A stretch of 41,976 bases of DNA. It comes from Candidatus Tharpella sp. Its GTDB lineage: Bacteria > Desulfobacterota > Anaeroferrophillalia > Anaeroferrophillales > Tharpellaceae. Below, piece after piece: positions 8,065 through 17,611 of the stretch; the first letter of the stretch is position 1, and each line of letters begins with the position of its first letter. Below the pieces are notes generated by a model that saw nothing but the letters and a program-made list of their open reading frames with translations, searched no databases and was not told where the DNA came from. The translations under genes were made by a program, and so were the position numbers. The stretch covers positions 1 to 41,976 of the forward strand of contig JAGHAQ010000072.1 of NCBI GenBank assembly GCA_021161425.1, in the 5' to 3' direction.

Positions 8065-9394
8065 AAAAAAATCCTCTCTTTTATTGAAAAACGGCCGCCT
8101 CATCGATGCCGGTCAGAATCTTGATGGCAAGTTTGATATTTTTCTGGTCGACGGTAAAGTCAAAGAGGTCGCATCAGATTTGGACGTTGTTGCCGATCAG
8201 GTTATTGATCTGGATGGATTATGGGTTCTGCCCGGAGCTATTGATCTCCATGTTCATCTGCGGGAACCGGGTTATGAATATAAGGAGACGATTTTAAGCG
8301 GGGCCGAGGCTGCTGTGGCTGGTGGTTTTACCTCGATTGCCTGTATGGCTAATACTTATCCGATCAATGACAACGCGGCCGTAACTCGTTTTATTCTCGA
8401 ACAAGCGCGCTCGGCACCGGCCAAGGTTTTGCCTATAGCTGCAATCAGTAAAGGTATGCAGGGTGAAGTTTTGGTTGAGATGGGTGATCTTGTAGAAGCC
8501 GGGGCCGTGGCTTTCTCTGATGACGGCAAAACCGTGCCCAACTCCAAACTTTTGCGGCACGCTCTGGAGTATGCCTCGCTTTTTGATAAACCCCTGCTCT
8601 GCCACTGTCAGGATGACGCTCTTTTTGCCGATGGCGTTATTCATGAAGGGATGATCTCTGCCGGTCATGGTCTGGCTGGAATTCCCTCTTTGGCCGAAGA
8701 GATCGATATTGCACGAACCATTATGCTGGCCGAATATCTGAAGGTTTCAGTTCATATCTGTCATTTGAGTTCAAGGGGTGGGGTTGAACTGGTTCGGGCT
8801 GCGAAAGCGCGTGGTGTCAGAGTTACGGCCGAAGCGACGCCGCATCATCTTTTTCTTGATGAACGTGCGGTCGTCGATCTGGCGTATCGGGAAGCCCTTG
8901 ATGAGACTGTCAAACCATCGATGCTCTGTTACAATACCAATTCCAAAATGAGTCCTCCGTTGCGTGCGGCCGAAGATGTCGCAGCCTTAAGGCAAGCTCT
9001 GGCCGAAGGGACGATCGATGTTGTCGCCACCGATCACGCCCCGCATGAGGCAACTGAAAAAGCGGTAGAGTATAGTTTGGCCCCCTTTGGTGTTATTGGT
9101 CTTGAAACGGCCCTAGCTCTGGCTCTGCGCCTGGTTCAGGAGGGAGATCTGACGTTGTTGCAGATGGTTGCCCGGATGAGTTTGGCTCCGGCCGCAATTT
9201 TAGGACTTGATGATCGAGGCACGCTTGCTCCCGGTATGGCGGCTGACCTGATGATTGTTGATCCCGAACGTGAGTGGGTGGTTGATCCCGCAAAGTTTCA
9301 ATCCAAGGCTCGCAATACTCCATTTACCGGTTGGCGTCTTAAAGGTCGGGTCATAAAGACCATCGTCGATGGCCGGGTGGTTTTTAGTTCGTAA
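8057..9394 (+). CDS. pyrC: Dihydroorotase (class I)
   Basis: Catalyses ring closure of carbamoyl aspartate to dihydroorotate. The 445-residue protein belongs to the amidohydrolase superfamily: the first metal motif is [10 protein letters not shown] (Asp63, His65, His67), followed by [20 protein letters not shown] and the catalytic DHAPHE. These show an active class I enzyme rather than an inactive PyrC' partner. The start is GTG 8057, because GGGAGG at 8043-8048 stands 8 bases upstream and family members begin with a short [10 protein letters not shown] strand; this overlaps pyrB by 8 bases. A longer frame from 8006 would add 17 residues with no family support. Confidence 0.95.
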   Translation: MSEKKSSLLLKNGRLIDAGQNLDGKFDIFLVDGKVKEVASDLDVVADQVIDLDGLWVLPGAIDLHVHLREPGYEYKETILSGAEAAVAGGFTSIACMANTYPINDNAAVTRFILEQARSAPAKVLPIAAISKGMQGEVLVEMGDLVEAGAVAFSDDGKTVPNSKLLRHALEYASLFDKPLLCHCQDDALFADGVIHEGMISAGHGLAGIPSLAEEIDIARTIMLAEYLKVSVHICHLSSRGGVELVRAAKARGVRVTAEATPHHLFLDERAVVDLAYREALDETVKPSMLCYNTNSKMSPPLRAAEDVAALRQALAEGTIDVVATDHAPHEATEKAVEYSLAPFGVIGLETALALALRLVQEGDLTLLQMVARMSLAPAAILGLDDRGTLAPGMAADLMIVDPEREWVVDPAKFQSKARNTPFTGWRLKGRVIKTIVDGRVVFSS

Positions 9395-9419
9395 GGCAAT
9401 AGTCAGTATGTCAAGTTAA

Positions 9420-9467
9420 GAAGATCGAGAAAGCCAAGGACGAAGCCGAAGTCGTCGGCGTTCTCGA
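9420..9467 (+). other. Stem-loop in the pyrC-carA gap
   Basis: CGAGAA and TTCTCG form outer arms enclosing GCCGA-AGTCG-TCGGC. No T run follows at once, so this could be a processing or mRNA-stability structure, or a weak terminator. Confidence 0.3.
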
Positions 9468-9491
9468 ATTTAATTTAAGGTACCATAAGTA

Positions 9492-10637
9492 ATGACAAAG
9501 ATGATCAAGCGGGGTAGCAAAGCGGTTTTGTTGCTTGAAGATGGCACCATCTTTACGGGCCGAGCTTTTGGCGCGGCAGGTGAAGTTATGGGTGAGGTAG
9601 TTTTTAATACCAGCCTGAGCGGTTATCAGGAGGTTTTGAGCGATCCCTCCTATTACGGTCAGATGGTGCTCATGACCTATCCTCATATTGGTAACTATGG
9701 TTTCAATGATGAGGATGTCGAGTCACGAAGATGTTTTCTCTCGGCTTTTATAGTGAAAGAGTACTGCTCTTACCCCAGCAGCTGGCGTAGCCAGGGAGAG
9801 GTTGCCGAGCTTATGGCTCGCGATGGGGTAATCGGTTTCGAAGGTGTCGACACGAGGGCTCTGACCCGTCATATAAGAGAGGCTGGAGCCCTGCCCGGAA
9901 TTATCAGTACTGAAGATTTTGATCCCGTATCGCTACTTGCGAAACTTAAAAAATGGCCCGGTATTGAAGGGGTCAATCTGGTTGATGGGGTTACCGTTGA
10001 TAAAGGTTATGAGTGGCACCAGAAGACCTGGAGCCTTGAACATGGCTATCGGGATGAGAACCGGGCCGAGCGCCGGGTGGTGGTTTATGATTTTGGTATT
10101 AAATACAACATTTTACGACTCTTAAAAGAGGTTGGTTGCCAGGTTACGGTAGTGCCGGCCGGAACTCCGGCAGCTGAGATCCTGGAGCTTAATCCGGATG
10201 GCCTTTTTCTCTCAAATGGTCCCGGTGATCCCTCAGCTTTGGGAGGGATTGTAAATGAAGTTCAACGCCTGGTCGGGCGTTTGCCGATCTGCGGTATCTG
10301 TCTTGGTCATCAGATTTTAGGACAGGCCCTGGGCGGCAAAACCTACAAGCTGAAATTCGGACATCACGGGAGTAATCATCCGGTTATGGATCTGACGACC
10401 AAAAAGGTCGAGATTACGTCACAGAATCACGGTTTTTGTGTCGATATTGACTCATTAGGAGATGAGGTCGAAGTGACCCATGTCAATCTTAATGATCAGA
10501 CGGTTGAAGGTTTACGGCATCGACGCTATCCGCTTTTCTCTTTCCAGTATCACCCAGAGAGTTCTCCCGGTCCGCACGATTCTGCCTACCTGTTCAAGCG
10601 TTTCCGGCAATTAATTGATGAAAATTGTGGAAATTGA
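9492..10637 (+). CDS. carA: Carbamoyl-phosphate synthase small (glutaminase) subunit
   Basis: CarA hydrolyses glutamine and channels ammonia to CarB for carbamoyl phosphate, used in pyrimidine and arginine synthesis. The 381-residue protein has the N-terminal CPSase domain (FNTSLSGYQEVLSDPSY) and a C-terminal class I glutamine amidotransferase domain with the nucleophile in CGICLGHQILG and the His-Glu pair in FQYHPESSPGPHD. It starts at ATG 9492. Its last 44 bases overlap the convergent lpxH tail to tail, and carB follows only after that inverted gene. Confidence 0.96.
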   Translation: MTKMIKRGSKAVLLLEDGTIFTGRAFGAAGEVMGEVVFNTSLSGYQEVLSDPSYYGQMVLMTYPHIGNYGFNDEDVESRRCFLSAFIVKEYCSYPSSWRSQGEVAELMARDGVIGFEGVDTRALTRHIREAGALPGIISTEDFDPVSLLAKLKKWPGIEGVNLVDGVTVDKGYEWHQKTWSLEHGYRDENRAERRVVVYDFGIKYNILRLLKEVGCQVTVVPAGTPAAEILELNPDGLFLSNGPGDPSALGGIVNEVQRLVGRLPICGICLGHQILGQALGGKTYKLKFGHHGSNHPVMDLTTKKVEITSQNHGFCVDIDSLGDEVEVTHVNLNDQTVEGLRHRRYPLFSFQYHPESSPGPHDSAYLFKRFRQLIDENCGN

Positions 10638-11325
10638 ATTTACCATTTTCCAAAATAAGATAGGAGCGGTCGTTAATCCAGTCGCCGAGGAGGTAGAGGG
10701 GTTTGGGGCCGTGGGCGGTGGTAAAGATTTCTCGGTGGGCCTGATGAAAATGGCCGATAATCATGATCGAGATATTTCCTTCAAGAAGTTTCGCGCTGCT
10801 ACTCAAAACCTGGGCCGGAATTATCTTTTTAGTGCCATTGTAGCTACGACTGCCATGGGAAAGCCGGCCCGCAATTTTCCAGACCAGGGAGCCGGGCAGG
10901 TTGTCGATTATTCTTAAGGTCCAGGGATGGCGAATGAAGGCACACCAGAGGCGGTAGATGCGGTCATCGGGATTGAGCCGGTCGCCGTGGCCCAGATAAA
11001 TTTCCCGGCCGTCGAGCTTGATGATAGTCTCTTTGCCATAGCAACATCCAATATTTTCGAGATAAGGGCCCCAGGAGATTTCATGGTTGCCGGCGAAAAA
11101 ACTGATTTTGATACCTTTGGCGGAAAGTTTTTCAAGGGCTGCCAGGATCGGGATATAGGCGCTGAAAACGACATCTTGGTAACCGTGCCAAAAATCAAAG
11201 AAATCGCCTAAGATAAAGAGGTTGTCAAGATCGTCGGGGAGATTGTGGAAGAAAGTAATTAGATCCCGGTAAGCTTTATCCTTGGGATTTCTTAAATGGG
11301 CATCAGCCAGAAAAATTGATTTCAT
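10594..11325 (-). CDS. lpxH: UDP-2,3-diacylglucosamine diphosphatase, LpxH-type
   Basis: A metallophosphoesterase expected to cleave UDP-2,3-diacylglucosamine to lipid X in lipid A synthesis, at the inner face of the inner membrane. The 243-residue protein shows DAH (Asp8, His10), GDFFD (40-44), GNHE (79-82), LGHGDRLN and GHFHQAH, the five metal-binding blocks of the family. LpxH is the best fit by length and the DFWHGYQ and RIYRLW segments, but related UDP-diacylglucosamine hydrolases cannot be excluded. It is inverted between carA and carB and overlaps carA by 44 bases. A promoter whose -10 ends 7 bases before the ATG suggests a leaderless message; no Shine-Dalgarno is present. Confidence 0.85.
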   Translation of the reverse strand: MKSIFLADAHLRNPKDKAYRDLITFFHNLPDDLDNLFILGDFFDFWHGYQDVVFSAYIPILAALEKLSAKGIKISFFAGNHEISWGPYLENIGCCYGKETIIKLDGREIYLGHGDRLNPDDRIYRLWCAFIRHPWTLRIIDNLPGSLVWKIAGRLSHGSRSYNGTKKIIPAQVLSSSAKLLEGNISIMIIGHFHQAHREIFTTAHGPKPLYLLGDWINDRSYLILENGKFNFHNFHQLIAGNA

Positions 11326-11332
11326 GGTTGAG

Positions 11333-11362
11333 TTTATAACCGTAAAACAATTTCATTGTCAA
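11333..11362 (-). promoter_or_regulatory. Predicted promoter of lpxH
   Basis: On the minus strand a perfect TTGACA (11362-11357) and TATAAA (11338-11333) are 18 bases apart. The start codon begins at 11325, so transcription should start within a base or two of it. Confidence 0.65.
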
Positions 11363-11435
11363 CCGCCAACTTTTTTACCGCAGTCAGTCGTCAGTTAACA
11401 GTAAAACACTGATGATTGTTTTCAAGGTTTACAAA

Positions 11436-14400
11436 TTGCCGAAACGTACTGATTTAAAAAAGATAATGCTGATAGGCTCGGGGCCGATTGTGATCGGTCA
11501 GGCCTGTGAGTTCGACTACTCCGGAACCCAGGCCTGTAAAGCGCTTAAAGAGGAGGGGTACGAGGTCGTACTGGTTAACAGTAACCCAGCAACCATCATG
11601 ACCGATCCCGAATTTGCCGATCGTACATATATAGAACCTCTGACCCCCGAAACGGTCGGGCGCATTATTGCCAAGGAACGGCCGGATGCATTACTCCCGA
11701 CCCTGGGCGGCCAGACCGCTTTGAACATTGGTATTGCACTGGCCGAGAACGGGACTCTGGAAAAATATGGGGTCGAGATGATCGGAGCGACCCTTAACTC
11801 GATCAAAAAGGCTGAAGATCGTCAGCTCTTTAAGAATGCGATGGACAGTATCGGTCTCGATCAACCATGTAGCGGGGTTGCTAAAAGTCTAGACGATGCG
11901 TGGGAAATCCTTGAAAATACCGGTTTCCCGGCGATCTTGCGGCCCTCCTTTACGATGGGTGGCAGCGGCGGTAATATAGCCTATAACGTTGAGGATTTTG
12001 AGAAGTATGTCAAGCGCGGTTTGGAGATCAGCCCGGTGCATGAAATTCTCATCGAAGAGTCGATTGTCGGGTGGAAAGAGTATGAACTCGAAGTTATGCG
12101 AGACCATAAGGACAATGTTGTTATTGTCTGCTCAATTGAGAACTTCGATGCTATGGGAATCCATACCGGTGACAGTATTACGGTGGCTCCGGCCCAGACC
12201 CTGACCGACAAAGAGTACCAAATTATGCGGGATGCGGCGCTCGCCATCATGCGTGAAATCGGGGTTGACACCGGGGGCTCCAATGTCCAGTTTGGGGTTG
12301 ATCCCAAAAACGGTCGCCTGGTTGTGATCGAGATGAATCCCCGGGTTTCACGGAGTTCGGCTTTGGCTTCCAAAGCGACCGGTTTCCCGATCGCCAAGAT
12401 CGCTGCCAAACTCGCAGTCGGTTTCACCCTTGATGAGATTCCCAACGACATTACCCGCGAAACTCCGGCCTGTTTTGAGCCTTCCATCGACTATGTGGTT
12501 ACCAAGATCCCGCGCTTTACGTTTGAGAAATTTCCTCAGGCCGATGCCACCCTGACGACCCAGATGAAATCGGTCGGTGAGGCGATGGCTATCGGCCGGA
12601 CCTTTAAGGAGTCGCTGCAGAAAGCGATGCGTTCGATGGAGATCGACGCTTATGGTTTTGAACGGCAGTTGCCGGCTGAGGCCTACCTCAATACTGTTGT
12701 TGATGGTGCTATTATCGACTTGCTTGAGGAACGTTTACGGATACCCGGGCCGGAACGGCTCTGGTATGTCGGCGATGCTCTGCGTCTCGGATTTGATATT
12801 GAAAAAATCTACGAGATGACCGGTATTGATCCCTGGTTTCTCAATAATATCCGCGAGATTGTTGAGTTCGAGGGGAAGCTTTCGGGCTTGTCATTGAACG
12901 AACTTTCTGAAAGTGATCTGCGGCGGGCCAAGGAGATGGGGTTTGCCGATAGATTTCTGGCTGATCTGTTCAACTGTTCAGAGAATGATATCAGAGAGCG
13001 GCGTATTGCCAAAAAAGTGATTCCGGTCTATAAAAGGGTTGATACCTGTGCCGCTGAGTTTGAGGCCTACACCCCCTATTTCTATTCAACCTATGAATCA
13101 GAAGATGAGACCCGGCCCACGGATCGTAAGAAAGTTATTATCTTAGGCGGTGGTCCCAACCGTATCGGTCAGGGGATCGAATTTGACTACTGCTGTGTTC
13201 ACTGTGCCTTTGCTCTGACTAAAGATGGCTATGAGACCATCATGGTCAACTGCAATCCTGAGACCGTCAGTACCGACTACGACACCTCGGGTCGCCTCTA
13301 TTTTGAACCATTGACCCACGAAGATGTTTTACAGATTGTTGAAGTTGAAAAACCGTATGGCGTAATTGTTCAGTTTGGTGGTCAGACGCCGCTGAAACTG
13401 GCGGCCGGCCTGGAAAAAGCCGGCGTGCTGATTCTCGGTACCTCTCCCGACAGTATCGATCGCGCCGAAGATCGGCGTTGTTTTAAAGAGTTTCTCGAAA
13501 AACTTGAGCTCAAGCAACCTGCCAACGATACCGCAACCTCGGTCGATGAAGCTGTGGCCATTGCCGAGCGCATCGGCTACCCGATCCTGGTGCGCCCCTC
13601 ATATGTTCTGGGCGGGCGGGGCATGGAGATTGTGTTTGAGAGTGAAAGGCTTAAAGGTTACATGCAAAAAGCGGTTGACGTCTCTTTTGATCATCCGGTT
13701 TTAATCGATAAATTCCTCAACAATGCGGTTGAGGTTGATGTCGATGCCGTTTGTGACGGAGAAAGGGTGGTGATCGGCGGCATTATGGAGCATATTGAGA
13801 AAGCCGGTATTCACTCCGGAGACTCAGCCTGTTCTCTGCCGCCTTACTCGCTTTCGGACGAGATTATTGCGGAGATCGCCCGCCAAACCAGGGCGATGGC
13901 TTTTGAACTCAAAGTTAAAGGCTTGATGAACGTTCAGTTCGCAGTGCAGGATAATGAAGTCTATATCATCGAAGTTAATCCGCGAGCATCCCGCACCGTT
14001 CCTTTTGTTGGTAAGGCGACAGGTCTGCCCCTGGCGGCCATCGCCGCCCGGGTGATGGCTGGTAAAAGCCTCGATGAATTGGGTGTTAAAGAGAGCTACT
14101 TGCCGGCTTGGAGCGCCGTTAAGGAGGCGGTTTTCCCCTTCTTGAAATTCCCCGGCGTCGATACCTTGCTTGGCCCGGAGATGAAATCGACCGGTGAGGT
14201 CATGGGCATTGATCGAGATTTCCCTCTAGCTTTTGCCAAAGCCCAGGAGGCGGCCGGTAACCCGCTGCCGCAGAGCGGCTCAGTTTTCTTAAGTATGAGT
14301 GATAAAATCGGTTTGAAAAGTATCGTCGAACCTCTGGCGAAGGCGGGTTTCAGTTTTGTTGCTACGGCCGGTACGTCACGAGCTTTAAGTGAATTGGGGA

Positions 14401-14666
14401 TTGCCAACCGGATGATCAAAAAACAGAAAGAGGGTCGTCCTAATGCTATCGATCTGGTTCTCAATGGTGAGATCGATATGGTTATAAACCTCCCCGGTGA
14501 TGCTCGTTCGCGTGAGGATTCTCTCTATATCAGACGGGTTGCCCTTGATAATGGTATCCCTTATTTTACCACTTCACCCGGAGCTCAGGCCGCCGCTTCC
14601 GCAATCGCCGCTCTAAGTTGTCGTGAAGTCAATCTGCAAGCTATTCAGGATTATCTTGCTGGTTGA
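11436..14666 (+). CDS. carB: Carbamoyl-phosphate synthase large subunit
   Basis: CarB makes carbamoyl phosphate from bicarbonate, ATP and ammonia supplied by CarA. It has the duplicated architecture: a first ATP-grasp half ([18 protein letters not shown] near the N-terminus; [20 protein letters not shown]), an oligomerisation domain, a second half ([36 protein letters not shown]) and a C-terminal MGS-like regulatory domain. I place the start at TTG 11436, giving 1076 residues beginning (M)PKRTDLKK as in most CarB proteins, with AAGG at 11424-11427 spaced 8 bases. The in-frame ATG at 11412 would add eight residues and has no ribosome-binding site. A strong terminator follows. Confidence 0.97.
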   Translation: MPKRTDLKKIMLIGSGPIVIGQACEFDYSGTQACKALKEEGYEVVLVNSNPATIMTDPEFADRTYIEPLTPETVGRIIAKERPDALLPTLGGQTALNIGIALAENGTLEKYGVEMIGATLNSIKKAEDRQLFKNAMDSIGLDQPCSGVAKSLDDAWEILENTGFPAILRPSFTMGGSGGNIAYNVEDFEKYVKRGLEISPVHEILIEESIVGWKEYELEVMRDHKDNVVIVCSIENFDAMGIHTGDSITVAPAQTLTDKEYQIMRDAALAIMREIGVDTGGSNVQFGVDPKNGRLVVIEMNPRVSRSSALASKATGFPIAKIAAKLAVGFTLDEIPNDITRETPACFEPSIDYVVTKIPRFTFEKFPQADATLTTQMKSVGEAMAIGRTFKESLQKAMRSMEIDAYGFERQLPAEAYLNTVVDGAIIDLLEERLRIPGPERLWYVGDALRLGFDIEKIYEMTGIDPWFLNNIREIVEFEGKLSGLSLNELSESDLRRAKEMGFADRFLADLFNCSENDIRERRIAKKVIPVYKRVDTCAAEFEAYTPYFYSTYESEDETRPTDRKKVIILGGGPNRIGQGIEFDYCCVHCAFALTKDGYETIMVNCNPETVSTDYDTSGRLYFEPLTHEDVLQIVEVEKPYGVIVQFGGQTPLKLAAGLEKAGVLILGTSPDSIDRAEDRRCFKEFLEKLELKQPANDTATSVDEAVAIAERIGYPILVRPSYVLGGRGMEIVFESERLKGYMQKAVDVSFDHPVLIDKFLNNAVEVDVDAVCDGERVVIGGIMEHIEKAGIHSGDSACSLPPYSLSDEIIAEIARQTRAMAFELKVKGLMNVQFAVQDNEVYIIEVNPRASRTVPFVGKATGLPLAAIAARVMAGKSLDELGVKESYLPAWSAVKEAVFPFLKFPGVDTLLGPEMKSTGEVMGIDRDFPLAFAKAQEAAGNPLPQSGSVFLSMSDKIGLKSIVEPLAKAGFSFVATAGTSRALSELGIANRMIKKQKEGRPNAIDLVLNGEIDMVINLPGDARSREDSLYIRRVALDNGIPYFTTSPGAQAAASAIAALSCREVNLQAIQDYLAG

Positions 14667-14731
14667 TGGCTTCTGGGGATTGCATTTTTCATTCTTGCGG
14701 AAGCCGGAATTCAGAATATTTAAATAGTTGT

Positions 14732-14772
14732 AATCGTCGGCACTCTGTTTTTCACCGGAGTGACGATTTTTT
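14732..14772 (+). terminator. Intrinsic terminator after carB
   Basis: AATCGTC...CACTC (14732-14745) pairs with GAGTG-ACGATT (14758-14768), closed by a T-rich loop and followed by a run of six T residues. It separates carB from greA. Confidence 0.8.
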
Positions 14773-14818
14773 GCGAAGGCATTAACCCTTTTGAAGAAAT
14801 TAAGACGGAGTTTTTTTG

Positions 14819-15310
14819 ATGTGTAGTATGGCCAAAGTGCCGTTCACGCCGGACGGCTACAAAAAACTTAAAGAAGAGCTGAATCAGTTAAAAACGATTG
14901 AACGTCAACAAATTATCCGTGATATCTCCGAGGCCCGAGACCATGGTGACTTAAGTGAAAATGCTGAATATGATGCTGCTAAAAACCGCCAGTCCTTTAT
15001 CGAAGGGCGTATTAATTATCTTGGTGACCGTTTGACCCGGGCTGAAATTATCGATCCAACCCAGATTACCGGTCTCGATCAGGTTATGTTTGGGGTGTTT
15101 GTTACTCTTTCTGATGAAGATAGTGGAGAAGAGGTGACCTATCAGCTGGTCGGTGAAGATGAGGCCGATGTCGAACAGGGTCGCCTCTCGATTGCCGCCC
15201 CGCTGGCTCGAGCTTTGCTCGGTAAAGAGGTTGATGACGATATCTTTTTTCAAATTCCAGCCGGTCAGAAGAACTATCTTGTTCTCGATATCAGCGCGAC
15301 TGCGCCCTGA
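14819..15310 (+). CDS. greA: Transcription elongation factor GreA
   Basis: GreA rescues backtracked RNA polymerase by stimulating cleavage of the nascent RNA through the secondary channel. The protein is 163 residues: an N-terminal antiparallel coiled coil (TPDGYKKLKEELNQLK; ARDHGDLSENAEYDAAK, with the acidic tip DLSENAEYD) and a C-terminal FKBP-like domain ending AGQKNYLVLDI. ATG 14819 is preferred because GGAG (14807-14810) is 8 bases upstream; ATG 14828 (MAKVPFTP) is the other candidate and fits the family N-terminus equally well. The truA frame begins 9 bases after the stop. Confidence 0.95.
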   Translation: MCSMAKVPFTPDGYKKLKEELNQLKTIERQQIIRDISEARDHGDLSENAEYDAAKNRQSFIEGRINYLGDRLTRAEIIDPTQITGLDQVMFGVFVTLSDEDSGEEVTYQLVGEDEADVEQGRLSIAAPLARALLGKEVDDDIFFQIPAGQKNYLVLDISATAP

Positions 15311-15319
15311 CCGTCTCTT

Positions 15320-16069
15320 TTGAGTCCTCGCTCCCGCACCCTTAAGTTGACGATTGCCTATGATGGCACCGAATATCATGGCTGGCAGGTTCAGCCCAAT
15401 GGTATGACGATCCAAGAGCAGTTGGAAGTCGCGGCCTTGCGTTTCTCCGGGGTGCACAACCCGGTATCCGGCTCCGGTCGTACTGATGCCGGGGTTCATG
15501 CGTGGGGTCAGGTTGCTTCATGGTCGTATGCCGGAGAACTTCCCGAAGAGCGGATACAAGCGGCTTTTAATAGTCTCTTGCCCGCCGATATCGCGATTCG
15601 TCGGGTCGAGGAGATGTATCCATCTTTCCATGCCCGTAAATCGGCCCGTACCAAAACCTACCTCTACATTATTGATAACTCTCCCTTTGCCAACCCCTTG
15701 CTGCGCCGCTACGCCTGGCATATTCGTCAACCTTTGAATCTGGAGGCCCTGAACCAGGCGGCCGCCTTACTTGTCGGCCGTCAAGATTTTCTAACCTTTA
15801 AAGCGGCTGACGGGAAAACTGCTTCCAGTTTGCGTACCATACTTCAGGTGCGCTGGTGTCGACGCGGTTCTTACCTTCTCTTCTTTATCAAAGGAGATGG
15901 CTTTCTGAAAAACATGGTTCGTATCATCGTCGGCACTCTCGTAGATTTTGGTCGCGGTAAATACCATCCCCAAAAGATGGACTCCATCATCAGTGCCCGC
16001 CTCCGCACCGCCGCCGGTATCACTGCCCCGGCCCATGGTCTTATCTTACGCTCTGTTGATTACGGTTGA
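15320..16069 (+). CDS. truA: tRNA pseudouridine(38-40) synthase
   Basis: TruA isomerises uridines 38-40 in the anticodon arm of many tRNAs. The 249-residue protein shows YDGTEYHGWQVQPNG at the N-terminus, the catalytic block SGRTDAGVHAWGQ with its essential aspartate, FHARKSARTKTYLY, and GDGFLKNMVRIIVG in the C-terminal half. The start is TTG 15320, just after the greA stop, with no clear Shine-Dalgarno, which suggests translational coupling to greA. Confidence 0.94.
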   Translation: MSPRSRTLKLTIAYDGTEYHGWQVQPNGMTIQEQLEVAALRFSGVHNPVSGSGRTDAGVHAWGQVASWSYAGELPEERIQAAFNSLLPADIAIRRVEEMYPSFHARKSARTKTYLYIIDNSPFANPLLRRYAWHIRQPLNLEALNQAAALLVGRQDFLTFKAADGKTASSLRTILQVRWCRRGSYLLFFIKGDGFLKNMVRIIVGTLVDFGRGKYHPQKMDSIISARLRTAAGITAPAHGLILRSVDYG

Positions 16070-16135
16070 AACCAGGGTGGTGGAGTCATGTGAATTCACC
16101 TCGTAACCTGCGATAGATAAGGATGGGCAAGAACG

Positions 16136-17416
16136 ATGGAAGTGATTTTAGGCTGGTTGGCGGTTGTTTTTTCAGGATTAAGTGTGGTTCTGCTGGTTCT
16201 TGTTTTGAAAAAAATAACCGGTGTTAGCAGGACGGATGTTGGTGAAGTTGTGCGGGAAGAGTGTCGTTTCAGTCGCAGTGAAAGTGCGGAAGATTCACGC
16301 CGGCTGCGTGAAGAAGTGGCGAGGGTGCAGAAAACCGCTAATGAGACTTTGGTTAAGACTGTTAACGAGATTGGTAAGGCGCAACAGGATAGTTTAGTTA
16401 TGGTTGAGACGAGGGTTAGATCATTGGTCGATTCCAATGAGGGCCGTCTGGATAAACTTAGGGAGATTGTTGATACGCAGCTAAAGTCATTGTGGGAAAA
16501 CAATGAGAAGAAACTTGACCAAATGCGGCAGACCGTTGATGAAAAGCTGCAAAGCACATTGGAAAAACGGCTTGGAGAATCCTTTAAACTGGTCAGCGAA
16601 CGGCTTGAGGCGGTGCAGCGCGGCCTCGGGGATATGCAGAAGCTTGCCAATGGTGTCGGTGACCTCAAACGTATGCTGACCAATGTCAAAGCGCGTGGTA
16701 CTTGGGGTGAATTTCAGCTCGGAGATATCCTGGGGCAGATATTGACTCCGGATCAGTTTGCTAAGAATGTCCAGCCGAAAGCTGACTCGGGTGAAATCGT
16801 AGAGTTTGCCATACGTCTTCCGGGGTTGGATGATTTATCGTCAATCTGGTTGCCGATAGACTCAAAATTTCCCCAAGAAGATTACCAGAGACTCTTGGAT
16901 GCAGCTGAAATTGCGGATTCCGATGCCGTCGCAAAATCAACCGCTGCCTTGCTTCGATCAATGCAAAGTTCGGCGAAAGATATTGCCGACAAGTATATTG
17001 ATCCGCCCCATACAACTGATTTTGCGATCATGTTTCTGCCGACCGAGGGCCTCTACTCAGAAGTCTTGCGGCAGCCGGGTATGGTTGAGAAGTTACAGCA
17101 GCAGTACCGGGTTGTCGTGGCGGGTCCCACGACCCTGGCCGCTATTCTGAACAGTTTGCGGATGGGTTTTCGAACCTTGGCTATCGAGAAGCGGTCGAGC
17201 GAGGTCTGGACGGTTCTTTCGGCAGTAAAAACGGAGTTTGGCAAGTTTGAAGAGGTTTTGTCAAAAGTCAAAAAACAGCTCGACACGGTATCCAGCACTA
17301 TTGAAATGACCGGGGTTCGGACCCGGGCGATGGAGCGAAAATTGCGGGATGTTGAGGAGTTGCCGACAGTGGAATCGGCCAAGCTGCTGGGGCTTGATCG
17401 GGTTAGGGAAAAATAA
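16136..17416 (+). CDS. rmuC: DNA recombination protein RmuC family
   Basis: A 426-residue RmuC-family protein. It has an N-terminal membrane segment (about residues 2-22), a long charged coiled coil (about 30-175), then the PD-(D/E)XK-like nuclease region containing KARGTWGEFQLGDILGQIL, LPIDSKFPQEDYQRLLDA and IMFLPTEGLYSEVL, and a second coiled stretch near the C-terminus. RmuC limits inversions at short inverted repeats in E. coli; the biochemical activity is unproven. It starts at ATG 16136. An independent promoter and leader for the ABC operon follow, so it probably ends this transcription unit. Confidence 0.93.
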   Translation: MEVILGWLAVVFSGLSVVLLVLVLKKITGVSRTDVGEVVREECRFSRSESAEDSRRLREEVARVQKTANETLVKTVNEIGKAQQDSLVMVETRVRSLVDSNEGRLDKLREIVDTQLKSLWENNEKKLDQMRQTVDEKLQSTLEKRLGESFKLVSERLEAVQRGLGDMQKLANGVGDLKRMLTNVKARGTWGEFQLGDILGQILTPDQFAKNVQPKADSGEIVEFAIRLPGLDDLSSIWLPIDSKFPQEDYQRLLDAAEIADSDAVAKSTAALLRSMQSSAKDIADKYIDPPHTTDFAIMFLPTEGLYSEVLRQPGMVEKLQQQYRVVVAGPTTLAAILNSLRMGFRTLAIEKRSSEVWTVLSAVKTEFGKFEEVLSKVKKQLDTVSSTIEMTGVRTRAMERKLRDVEELPTVESAKLLGLDRVREK

Positions 17417-17438
17417 TTTATGGTTATTCGAAAGAGGC

Positions 17439-17466
17439 TTGACTTTTATCTTTTTTAGTTTAAAAT
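17439..17466 (+). promoter_or_regulatory. Predicted promoter of the ABC exporter operon
   Basis: TTGACT (17439-17444) and TAAAAT (17461-17466) are separated by 16 bases. Transcription would begin near 17473, leaving a leader of about 140 bases before the first gene. Confidence 0.6.
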
Positions 17467-17487
17467 TTGGCCGTTTGTTGATAGTGG

Positions 17488-17556
17488 AGAGAGCATCGAG
17501 GGTAGCTTGCGGGGTTTCCGTGCAGTTTTTCGGAGACCTCGATTATTTTGCTCTCT
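17488..17556 (+). promoter_or_regulatory. Structured 5' leader of the ABC operon
   Basis: Fourteen paired bases enclose the element: AGAGAGCA (17488-17495) with TGCTCTCT (17549-17556), and TCGAGG (17496-17501) with CCTCGA (17537-17542), leaving a 6-base bulge TTATTT on the 3' side. The 35-base interior can form one or two smaller hairpins. No T run follows, so it is not a simple terminator. I do not recognise it as a known riboswitch class. Confidence 0.5.
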
Positions 17557-17611
17557 TGGCGAAGGGTAACTGTAATCAGTCGTAACTAATTTTAGGCAGG
17601 AGAGTTTGAAC

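Noticed and set aside
10615-11211. Plus-strand open frames across lpxH
   Set aside because: They mirror the clearly conserved minus-strand metallophosphoesterase; no motifs of their own.
17349-17585. 78-codon plus-strand frame across the end of rmuC and the ABC leader
   Set aside because: It overlaps rmuC, the promoter and the structured leader, has no ribosome-binding site and no recognisable protein features.
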